From Ligula intestinalis (Eukaryota > Platyhelminthes > Cestoda > Diphyllobothriidea > Diphyllobothriidae): a stretch of 64,000 nt of DNA. Shown here in pieces: positions 48,801-60,600 of the stretch (the stretch's first letter is position 1; every line of letters begins with the position of its first letter). The translations under genes were made by a program, and so were the position numbers. The notes beneath the pieces were generated by a model, which worked only from the letters and a program-made list of their open reading frames with translations, had not been told where the DNA came from and did not search any database. Location: assembly GCA_036362985.1 (NCBI GenBank), contig JAYGXS010000004.1:129216-193215 (forward strand), read 5' to 3'.

Positions 48801-51800
48801 CTATTATAACGAATGTTGTGCCTACGTGTCGGCGCCAGAACGCTGGTTTGTACACATTGAATACCCTCTCGTACTTATCCTCAAGTCCTCTGCGTAGAAC
48901 GTCGCGTGCTAGATCCGATGGGCTGATGTAAATAACGAAACCACGTCAAACGGTTGGGAACGCCGATGTGCTCCTCAATAGCCAGCCTAATCGCATCTCT
49001 CAATAGCAAGGCCTCTTTGGTTTTGCTCTCCAGTCTTGAGGGGGTCTGAGTTAGCCCGTCAGTTGGCAGCCGTTGATACCCTGACACGTGTGTTGCTTGT
49101 TTATCTTGAGGAAATTACGCACTGAATTTCAGCTGTATCGGCCTCACATTCTTCTCTCACTTACGTCCCAGTAGCAAGTCTGAGCCAGTCAAATGCGATA
49201 TAAGTTCAAGCGTAATGCCTAGGGTACGTGCTTGCATCTAGCTGTACTACTAGAGCCTGACTCGGATCCGAAAATAACGAGCGCAGCCATTTTATTGGCC
49301 CTCTGAAAAGTTTTCAGCGTTAGTCTGTGGTTTTATCCCCTTTGGGTGACCGTCTTTAGCTTGAATATGATTTTTGAGGTCGAGTTATTCTTCAAGAATC
49401 AGTAGCTCATCCGGGTCTGAAGAGCCACCGACGCGGGCATGAAAACCGCCGGAGCTTTCTAAGAGAATACCCAATGCGTTATGGGCATGAAAAACGTCAA
49501 ACTCCAGCAGCGATCGTGGACTGGTCTTGGGCGAGCGTTTTTGCGTACATCACCTCCAGAAACATACCTCTTTGTGCCGTACTTCTGGCACAACTATGTC
49601 GTTGCTGGCCTCTGTGTGGGCGATTCAACTCTCAAGCTCATGGCGAACACTTTGGACCATATTTAACCTTTACACTCGGTGTTAATCTTTGCTGTGTATG
49701 TTTATTTGTAGGACCCGGACCACCCAACCCGCCCTCAATGTCCTCCTGCGAACAAGCCCAGATGCAGCATCGGCCATCACCATGGTTGTCACCCAGATTT
49801 CTTCCAATGATCCCAATATTTCTTGCTACGCCCTTGCTCAGATTGATGCCCTCATCCAAAGTGAGCCGCTTTCCCATTTCCTCTCCAATCCGCCTCTTTT
49901 AGTGTCTTGTTTGTGTGTTTGCTATCGCCTGTGTCCTCTAAAAGCTGCCACGAGGTAGGTGCGTTGAACCAACACCACATCCTCATCAGATTACGGCAGA
50001 CATTAGTGGGGATACGCACATTTAGGGGGTTGTGGTGGTGGCAGGCCTAGGTTCAGGTTCGCGCCGTGCCCGCCTCCGGTCTCTTTTACTGTGCTTTTAC
50101 ACCAGGCGTGGTTTGGCGAGGGAGGAGAGACCATGATCGGTGGTGAGTAAGTTTGCTATCACCATAAGATAGTTTACACACAAGCATCGTCCCTGTGTTC
50201 ACCTTGCTGTAAGTCACACGGTGGAAATACTCGTAATCGACGGTCTTGCGGTCTCCAATTGTGCGCAGCTTTCTAAGCAGGCGCAGGTGCAACCACACAT
50301 TGTGATTCCCTCTAATTTGTTCTTCCGATCGGCTGAACCACGAGCCCATGCCCTGCCGACTGTGCTCAGGGCTATTTTAACCTTCAGTCTCACCCACCTG
50401 GCGTGGTTCGAGGACCTTATACAAGCGTCCTGTTTTCTCTTAGTCGACAAAGATTCAAATTTCAAGTAGTCTGTAACTCAATTTGAGTACTCAACAACAA
50501 TAAAAGAGGCATAAATAACCAGTCCTAAATGGTTCTGTGGTAGCGTCACTTTTGTATGACCCAGCACCACAGCCTCCGTAGAAATGCTTGGATGGGTTGA
50601 TTTTGAAACGGGGTTGCACGTGTTTGTAGTAGACGTGGGTTTGAGCTGTGTCTATTCTCACCTCCAGTTTTCACTGCTTTGTCCTTTTATCTAAAGGCAG
50701 AAACGGTAAAGTTGATGTAGCAAAACAGCCTCACTCTAACGAGAATAATCTTCAAGGGACAGTAGTGGGGCTGGACACTTGTGACAGCTAAACTGCTGCG
50801 TCTTCGATGTTCTCGTTATGATGACGTCCGACCAGGCCAAACCAAGATTAGAATGTGGTTTTGTATAGATATTTCTAGTAGTTTTTGTTTGGTGTGAGAG
50901 ATGGGCTGATCTTTTTGACCTTTTATAAGTTGGAAGGTTTCTAACGAAGGCTAGCTAAGGGTATGGTCTTTTTGATAGAGCATAGATGCTAACGTCGTCT
51001 CTCCGCTTCACCGCAGTTTTGCCTCTTTTTCGTTTGGCCATGACGCCGTATAAAGCTATGTCGACGCCCCCTAAATTCGTGACTTCGAAACCTGACGAGC
51101 TGACCTTGACTGGGGTTTAGACTGCCATGGCCCCTTATTTCATTTCATTCATGCAAAGACGGGCCGCAGCTGACGAGCCGTAACGAAATTTATTTGATCG
51201 AATAAATTTCTCTTTACATTTCTGTGTTATGTGCATGTGACGATCGGTGTGTGTGTGTGTGGTACGCGTAGACGTGGATTCAGTCAGGGCTTCCACGCCA
51301 AACACTTCCCGTTTTACCTTTTTCCTGACATCGAAATACTTTAGACTTGGGAAGATTGAGGTGGATACTATGGCAGTCTCTGTTGCTAATAACAATACAT
51401 GCACAATTTATCACTTCCCCATCGTGAGTTTTGTGGTTTTCTACTGAGGGCGAAAACTCAATGCTCTGCCCAGTCTCAAGCTTTTTGCCTTAGTAGGCCA
51501 TATTTTCGCTCCAAATTCGCCTCGTCTTGGCCTTATTTAGACCTTTCGCATTCATGTAGCCCGCCACCGATCCGTAGCTTCGCAATACGCACTTCGTCCT
51601 CTTCTGCGCGTCTTCAAATTGAATTGAAGTGCCGTGGCTTAGTCGCTGGTGCGCAGTTTTTTACCATTCATGCACTTGTGTTTTTGTGGGTTTTTGCTAT
51701 TCTGCTTACACAATTCTATTAAATTCTCCGCCCTTTAGGTGACAAATGGCCGTTGTTGGTGGGCCACACCAACCAAATCATTATGCTGATAACTATCCAG

Positions 51801-54434
51801 CTGCGGCAGATCAACACCCGTTTCTTCGATGACCCCTCCATCTCTGCCAACCACCTCGTCTGCTTGCTTCGCAGTCTCCTTGTGGTGGTGCAGTCTGTAA
51901 GACCTCGCTCTCTCTTTTGATCTTGCCTTTTGCTTTAAAGAAGTTTTTCTTGTTTATTGGTGCCTTGGACCGTCTTCTCTTGATAACGCTACTGTGTAAA
52001 ATCAAACGCAGTCTATATGAGGCGGGGGTGGCCTTGGTGCCTTGGCTTAAGGTACCAACGTGGGCGTAAAATGTCAGCGAATGATTGATTTTGACTTGAA
52101 TTTTGCTGGATATTGAAGGAAGAAACAAGGCAGGTAGTTTCCCGACGACTCCCTCACTATAAGCCAAATCACGTGTAGATCACGCCTTTTCCGTCCAGGT
52201 TGAGCTGGACGAACGAGTTTCCAACTCAAGAAGCTTCCTTTTTACCATACCTGAACTAATGTGCTGGGCTTGGTAAGATAGTGTGTGTTGAATACTGTGC
52301 AGAGGCTGCTGATCGTAGAACCCGAACATATTGAGCTCAAGTCGTTCTGCCGTACCTGGTGAAATTCAGTTGGTCTTTTTTTGTTTGTGAAAAATTATGG
52401 CCGACCTAAGAGCCTCGTTTTGGCGTTCCGCCCTGCCCCCTCCTTGAACCTTCATCTCTGTACCCCTGAATGTTATATACGATGCGGTATAGCCTCCAGA
52501 ATTTCAGCTCTTTGCAACACTTACTCGGACCTTTTTTTCCCTCTATTTCGGCAGCTATTCAAACGACCGCCTCTGGCCAGAGAATGCTCGCGTGAGTCCT
52601 TGAAGGAATTCATTTACGCCGTCCTCCATGTCATGGTTCACGAGAAGACGGCTGAACTTCCCGAGGGTGGTTCCATCATTCGGGTGATTAATGCTCTCAC
52701 GCTGAGCATAATTGACGAGTCCAACAGTACTCGTGTGCTGAGGTACGTGCTCCATCGTTTGCCGTTTTTTCTCGTTATTAGGACTTACTGCTCTGTTCTT
52801 CACCGTTCAAAGGCAACTTGCTTTTTAACACACCTTTCTGGCGATTAATTTTAAACGCATAAAATTCTGCAGGCAGAAATGTTCTCACTTTGTCATGCTT
52901 AGACCTTGGAGTCAATTGTTATTGTTTACGTGTGTCTCCATATGTCGCGTTCCCATGGTGCCTTAACTTACGCCCCCAGTACTTCAACAGCTGACTGCAA
53001 AAGCCGTGCTTCTATTGAATTCGCTCGCCTAATTAAACTGTAAAGTGCTTACGTGCTCCTTAGGGTGTGGGAAATTTTCGGTACACAACAGGACCACAGC
53101 TGCATTCTTTTTCTCCCCCGTTGAGTCACGTGGATTTTTGTAGTGGAGAGCGTGACCTTGACAGACCTGTTAACTCCTCCTTCCTCTTCCTGCACTTGCT
53201 GCTTGGACGTTGGTTCTTCTAAACCTAGGCGATAATCTCCTCCCGGCTTTGTTAATCCAAATACCGTTGTCTTGCACTGTCCTTTTTGTACATTTTCACA
53301 CAAAGCTGGTAACACTGGAACGCGACTAATCGCGATTACCGTTTTTTGAGCAGAGCAGACTCGAAACAGGCAGCAGGCTAACCAAAGTTGCCGTAACGAG
53401 AAAGTGGTATAGCTTTTACTTTTAGATTGCATTTTTATCGGAAGCAATACTGAACTTCGTGAAACAGCACCGATAAAGCTAGCAGTCAACGGCCGTGCCT
53501 CCTTTCCTTGAAGCATTTGTGCGTTCTATTAGTGCCCAACCTCATCTTTTTGTATGGATAAGCGAAGGATTGATGCCGATTTCCGCATTTGAAGTAATTC
53601 ATCTCTTATTTCAAAACAAACAGAAGGGGAGAAGTGACGGTTCATGTTGAATCTGTCCCTAAGGGTTTAATAAAACTTATACCGACAAACATCGTGCTGC
53701 AGTTCTATTCGTCTACAAGTCAGGATATTATTAGTTGTTTGTTTTTGGAAATTGTGACCTTCCTTGAGGACGCGGTGCCCCCCCCCCCTCCCCACCGAAC
53801 CCTAACCGTCTTATAATATCCAACTGTGCGGTTTTACTCCGGGTTCCCTCTGTTAGCTCAACTCAAGCTCAAGGTGCGCATGTTCATATCACAGCGCGTT
53901 TTTCCACTGCCTATATCAATTTAAGTCACTGTCTATCTCTTGCATCTTTTGCCCTCTCCCTTTCCGCAGTGCCTTCATTCGTCTTTTGCACGAGAGTGTC
54001 AGCAGTGGCCATTTTAGCAACCGCTTCACGCAGGTGGTTATGCGCAGTCTCTGGCGGATCACAAAGGGCCTCAGTGAAAACGGTCAGTTGCATTTTCTGC
54101 CTTCCCTCCCCTCCCCCTCCGTAACTCTGTTTTTAATCGTTAATGAACGTTCACCGATTGCTGAAGAACTCGCTCGTCCTTCTCGAGCCCCGCCAGCAGT
54201 CGCACAGCGGCTACTACTGTAGACAGATAAATTTTCTTTCTGTGCCGATTTAAACCAGCAAGACTGCAAATCGGTGGCTTAATGGTTAGATCGTTAGACT
54301 TCTGGTCAAAAAGTCACCGGTTCGACCCCCGCATGGGGTGTCTAATGAGCCACACTAGCAGCTAGGCGCTCACCGATCTTTTACTGGACTCACTCGTCCC
54401 TTTTTCTTTTGGGCTCATTCTGGAGGCGGCTTAT

Positions 54435-54480
<46 letters not shown>

Positions 54481-54580
54481 NNNNNNNNNNNNNNNNNNNN
54501 NNNNNNNNNNNNNNNNNNNNNNNNNNNNNNNNNNNNNNNNNNNNNNNNNNNNNNNNNNNNNNNNNNNNNNNNNNNNNNNN

Positions 54581-54623
<43 letters not shown>

Positions 54624-57600
54624 GAACTTTATTTTGATGATAATATCAAACCTTTAGCAATTTAAAGGGTTCTGCAAATATTCCCATTCTTAAGTTGAGA
54701 AGTCAAGATTGGCAAACATATGTTTTCAGCAAATCATCGTCAGGCCAAAAGATTTGCAACGTAATTTGTTCCTTTGACCTTGTTGAGGTGTTTCATGACT
54801 GTTTCCACGGGCACTGGAGAGAAATCACTTGGTGGTAAGGAAATCTCATTTGTCAGGAGATAGGAGTCAGTGGGAGTATGGATGAAGTTTGAGTTTAAGC
54901 TGTCTAGGTCAGCATCAACATGACATATAGCATACGCACAGTGATAATACCATTCAAGTCTTTCTTTTCTTTGTCGCTAATGTTATTTTGCCTACATCAT
55001 TAGCTGCCTTGCAGCGTGGCTCGAGAATGATCCCAAAGGCACAATAAAGGGCCGAGTGTGTCCTGGAAGCGATCATTGCGTGCATTGCGTGGTCTTAAAA
55101 CATGGCATAATTAAAGAACTTTTTGAAAACTGGCTGATACCCTGCCTCTGAATATAAATATCAGAAAGGCATGATATGAGTACAAGAAATTGTGTTTTTC
55201 GTCATGGCTTCTAGGACCTATACTTATATGTTTAAGCATGTCAAAAAAGTAATGCAAAACTGCATACTGTAGTGTTTTTCAGGTCGTCAACATTAACTGC
55301 ATTCAAAAGCCAGCGTTCTTGCTTCTCTGAAATATAATGGGCCTATGTAATACGATAATCAGTGCCACAATCACATTAAAGTATATTCCTTCTAGTTTAA
55401 AGCGTATTTCAGGATTTCCGTTGAGATTTAGTGAGATTGCTTATACTAATTATTGTCCCATTAGTTTTGTGGACTTGCGCATTCGGCTTACCTTGAACAC
55501 CTTTTTCTCCCAACATTGCACTCCTAGTCTAATCTCCTTTTCTCTTTTTTGTATAGGCAACAAGTACGCCTTCGATGTCATCCTCATTGACTGTCACAAC
55601 TTCCTGAAGGCTTTTCCTTCGCCCTCCTGGAAGATGCGCAAGTCCGACGTGCCCCTGCGCACCATAAAGACCATGCTGCATACCTTCTGTGTCGTGCGCG
55701 GGCCCGGCATCCTGAAGTACGTGGATTCCATCCCCAACAAGGTGCGTCACTTATCTAGGGCTCCTTCAGAACTTCTGCAGTTGGCAGAGCCTTGTTTTTT
55801 TCTAAAGGAGAATGACCCAAAAGTTAACATTTATGCCTTAACTACCATAGTCCGTCCGGTTATATTCGCTATTGACGAGGTGAATGTTCTGCTGGTTTGC
55901 ATTTGATACCAAATCCTACATGTATTCCATCTACCACTAATACCTACCGTCATAGGTGCACCTAAATGCATAACATTACTTTAAATCTGGTTACAATCCG
56001 GTTTTGAAATTGAAGAGTTATCTGTAATATGGGGATTTGGGAGACCAGTGTGTGTATTTTGAAGGTTTTTCGCTGAACAGAGATCGATGTGTTTTCATTC
56101 CCTTTACTCACATATGCACTGCACTTCGGCAGATGCTGCTTCGACACTTGGAAAAATACCTTTCAGTAGGTAATAACTTTATTTTGTCAGCCATCCCGGG
56201 GCGCTACTCAAAAACGAACAACCTTAACTCACGGAGCTTCGAGATTTGCAGTACGTCCTTTTTTGAAGCTGAGGCAACAACCGCCCTTTTTGTAAAAGGC
56301 CTTTGAGAACGTTAATCCTTCTAAAATAGCTCTAGAAATTGCATGTTTCATGCATTTTTTGCTACTGCATATTGCTTCGGGTAGTTAATCTGACGGACGA
56401 AAATAACTGCTTTTGATGGAGCCGCTAAGAGTCCCGTTGCAACACATCTCTCCTCTCTGCTTACACAGTCCCCGCAGACATTGTTTTATTCGACTCCCGA
56501 CCTGAAGATCTCGCGAACCAGCCCAACCTGCGATCCACACATTTCATTATTTGGCTGGCGTTCTGTGGCATGTCAGTGAATCAAGCAATTTTTTAGCAAT
56601 ACTTTCAAAAGTTTGGAATTTGACTAGACGTGTACGACCTTTAACTGTCTTTCCCTGGTGGTAGCACCCAGCATACGTTTCACCGTCACCTCAGCTCATC
56701 AGTGTCTGCGTTTGGAATTTCCACCCTTTCGCTGCGTGATGCTAACAGTGTCGCCTTACTCAACAACGCGTGGTGTTAGTATTGCATACTGCCTCTGTGA
56801 GTTTATTTAATGGGCAAAAAGATCTGCTTTTCAACATTCCGACATAAGTCTCATTGCAATGCATCCCCCTCTCTTCATTACGGTGTGCTTATGCAGTCAC
56901 CACGGACATTGCTTTATCCGACTCACAAGCTGAAGACCTAACAGTATATCCGGACCTGCCCACCTCACAGTTAATTATCCGGTTAATGCTCTGTGGAATG
57001 TCTGTGAGAAAAGAAAACTTTCAAAAGTTTGCGTGCCTGAAATTTGACTAGTCCTCTACGATCTTTAGCGGCCTTTCCCTGCTAGTAACGCCTAGCATAC
57101 GTGTCACCGTTACCATAGCTCATCAGTGACTGCGCTTTGAATTTCCGTCCTGTCGCTGCCTTATGTCAACTGTGTAGCCTCAATCAACAAATCTTTGTGT
57201 TCTAAGCGGAAATTTTCATATTTGAACCGCTAGACACAGCGTCGTTCTGAGTGGCGTGTCGATTTTGGTTCGATCGCCTTAAAGAGGCAACCAGTTACTT
57301 TTCGAGCAACCGACAACGCGCTGTTGGGTGTGATCGGTGCACAACTTTAAAATACCTGAGTTACTCATATGAATAATTGGGTTTTAAAAGAGGGTGCGCA
57401 CTAATTTTGACATAATTCAAATTTCCCACAGAATTATGGTCTATGAGTGTTTTACTCGACTATTAAACTGAACACTTAGCTCGAGACTTGGTCTCCCGTA
57501 AGGGCATGCAGCCGCCTGAACAGCGTGTCCTATCATGGCCTCAGCCTAAAATTGTCCGTCATCGTGTAAAGGAGACTTTCTTCGGAACACCTGTGTGTTA

Positions 57601-60600
57601 CTGCAGCGCACATTTCATTCATCAGCTGGAATCTGGCATCAAGTTATCGTTGTAAATTCATTCACTTTTTTCGAAAAGATAATAATCAGTATAAAAAAGC
57701 ACAAGCTCAGCATCTAGTTGACCAATAAGCGTGAACTATTTGTGTACTTCTGACTGTTTCCTGACCCTTTTTTTTATGGCCCTCCCTCGGTCCCTTGATA
57801 GGAAGACTCGGAGCTGGAATCCTATCTGATTCGGACCCTAAAGTCTCTGTCAAACAGTGGCACGCGGCTTCCCCCTGCGCTCCAGCCAACCCTCAAGAAC
57901 GCCTCCTCTCCGATCAAGGCAAGTCAGAGCATATTGTCGATTTACATACTTGGTTCCCCTCAGTGTGATACTGTCTTTTTGTCGTTGTTGCAACACACTG
58001 CATTATATGCAGGGCCATTTGTGTGTAAACCATTAGCAGTAAATGATCAACACCTCTTGACATCTCGGTACATTGCACGGTGTTTCACGCTCATCACAAA
58101 TTTAACGTCCTGTACTTTGAATCAGACCGGCAATTATGAGGCTCGGTAGAAGGTGGCCAACCTTGCTTTATTGCTCCCACTTTTCTTCCTTTGTAGACTG
58201 CGGTCCTTTCTCCGGAGAATCACCAAAAAGTTGCATGTCTCGTTCAGAGGATCGCTTCTACAAAGGACGACACCACTGGTGTAAGCATTTCTGTCCACCT
58301 CATTCGTTGATTTTCAGCTCGCATGTGTGTTCTGCCCCTAAAATGATTTATAGTTTAACCCCTCTCCCGTATTTTTGAGGGTTTTTTCGTAGGACGTACT
58401 CAATTTATTCGCAAATTATTTTCATTTTTTCCGCGAATAAATGCATATTTTATGATAGAAAAGGGTTTTAAGATTTCTTTGAAGTGCTTTGGTATTCGAG
58501 CCTTATAATAGGCAGTTATAAGCTGCCAATATAAGCGAACATCCGTGTCCCAGAAAGCATTTGTGAAGAAGAAGCAAAAGAAGACACTTGCATACAAAGG
58601 TCATAGGATAACCGTTGGCCTGAAATAGGGCATGCAGATACTTAATCTCCTCCTTTTCCCACTTTCGTTGCTGCAGTGTGTCTGAACGCGTTGGAAGAGG
58701 GTTCTAACACAACTGCGTTTGTGACAGACGGGGTGGTTGCTCTTGAAGTAGAGGATGCGTATGGTATTGGTTGCCTTGCGGTAGACCGTTGTCCTTATCT
58801 TCCCGTCTTCCAGCTTCGTTACTTGAACGTCAAGGAAGGGTAATTGATTGTGGTGTGCTTGGGGGGCTCTCTGCACATTCCTTTCAATGAAGAACTCCAG
58901 AAGGAGTTTCAAATGGGTTCTGAATTTCAATACCTGTTTTACCTCCTCCAAAACACAGCACTCTGTTGTTTTCGGACTGCTTCGGTGGCCTGACAGGTGG
59001 CGTACGGTTAATAGAGTTGTCGATATAGCAGCCGTGGAACATGCGCTCGCCCATTTTTTCCCGTCAGCCGCTTTTCATAGTCTTGTACTGCATCTTCTCG
59101 ATCTCTGCTCACCCTATAGCCAACCACTGAGATAGTTTCCTGCAAACCAACAAAAACGCTAACCAAATGCCTCTATAGGTTGACCCAGATTGTATAGCCG
59201 TAAAAGACCGAAAATGTGCTTGTCAATTGCGTTTTAAAATGGATGATGCTTCCCTGAGGTTTGTGCTTCATATACGCTGCTAAAACGTCAGCTTCGTTTT
59301 TTTTGTCGTGTGCTGCCTGTCCACTTTCTTGTTATTTGTCTGTCTTCATTTTGGATGCAGACGATATGTTGCGTCCATCTACACGATCTGGTGATGATCT
59401 TACCTGCAGGCTCCTTCCTTTCTGGCTTACTCTCGTACTGTTGCATGTTTTTTTCCGATTGATAGGCCATAGAGGAGCTCTATGACATCACGTTGGCCCT
59501 GCCGGATCTGGACTTGGAACCCTTCCTGGCTAATTACTCCTCCTTCACCCGAACCTACGTGCGACAGGCGCTCTACAATGTGGGTCTCCTACGAAGCCAG
59601 CGTGGTACTGCTGCGCATACAAATGGCACACCCATGAAGCCCGTGAGTTTTCTCCCTCCCAAACCCTACCTAACCGTTGTTTGGGATGCTTTAGAATTCC
59701 ATCACTAACTTTTACTCACTCTTCCTACAGGTATCGCTTTTTATGGCGTGGATTTTCTCACACTGTTATGCAATAACCAGTGTGTGCGCGTCAATCTTAA
59801 TTAATAGCAAAACTGAGTCGTAGCACTCCTGGGAGTCAAATCGTTCGTATTCAGTGCAAACCGCAATATGTTCATAGAAAAAGAGAGTTCTCTAGATGCT
59901 GCGCTCCTTTATCGTCGATCTTCAGTTGGGAATATTTGCATGGTGATATTTGTTACTTAGGCTTATTTCAGTAACTTTTTTATTGTATTCTTTATCAGAA
60001 GATAAATTGGCGAACATACGTTTGTTTTCGATAAATTCTCATCAGGCCTTAACATTTATATTGTAATGAAATCAATAAACAATGGTGGTTGGTGGACAGA
60101 TTTCGCGTTATTGTTGTCAGGGTCTGTGGGGGATGGTTGGGGAAGTTGCGGACAGAATGTTAATCTGTAGCCGGCCCGGCGTCCGAGGCAGGTAATAAGG
60201 TGTGCATGGTTGGATTTGGGACTTGTTCGTCTCTGCGGGAGTCCGTTTCCGAGGCCAGTGATCCACCGTGTGTAGGCGTGTTAGCTAGTTTTGCCCATGG
60301 TAACTGTGGCGCCGCGACAAAATTCTTTATCGGTTGCTCACATTCTTGCCATCAGCCTTCAGACGTACTGAAACTTCCAGGCAGCCTGTTACTTTGGAGA
60401 AATTATGAACTCTACGTCTAGGTTACGATTCATAAGCCTCAGATATAACCATGGTTTCTATTTGATGATGATACTTACGTTGCCTTTAAGCCCTAGTAAA
60501 AAATACATTTATCAAGTTTTATATATGGCTTTATAGGGGTACCAAATATTCCTAGTTTTACTTCTACGTAGGAACACGTCGAATACATGATAGACACAAG

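Larger units (their letters stand above)
42634..49711 (+). other. CKAP5 intron 21 (largest, 7078 nt)
   Basis: Contains the G-rich dispersed repeat (43262-43695), a non-LTR 3' end (44893-45080), a candidate terminal exon (45642-45734), a pyrimidine-rich block (46830-47400), a hammerhead-like motif (47815-47880) and a PLE remnant (48150-49130). Poly(C) runs lie near 42848, 45602 and 47090. The rest is unassigned. Confidence 0.75.
54083..55556 (+). other. CKAP5 intron 25
   Basis: Contains a SINE (54268-54400), the GAT microsatellite with an assembly gap, and a short-stem hammerhead-like motif (54706-54750 minus). The true length is unknown because of the gap. Confidence 0.75.
56395..57205. repeat. 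Tandem duplication, period about 423 bp
   Basis: Unit A (about 56395-56775) and unit B (about 56815-57205) share CACGGACATTG/CGCAGACATTG, CTTTCAAAAGTTTG, TTTGACTAG, AGCATACGT, CACCGT, AGCTCATCAGTG and GAATTTCC in the same order. Identity is roughly three quarters by eye. Confidence 0.85.
55742..57801 (+). other. CKAP5 intron 26
   Basis: 2060-nt intron with a 423-bp tandem duplication (56395-57205), each unit carrying a hammerhead-like core on the minus strand. The rest is unremarkable. Confidence 0.75.

Noticed and set aside
53049..53516. 155-codon minus-strand frame in intron 24
   Set aside because: No similarity recognised and no supporting signals.
54409..54657. Poly-Asp / poly-Met open frames
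   Set aside because: Artefact of the GAT microsatellite and the N gap.
57605..57640. CTGATGAATGAAAT on minus as a hammerhead
   Set aside because: No room for stem II between the two boxes.
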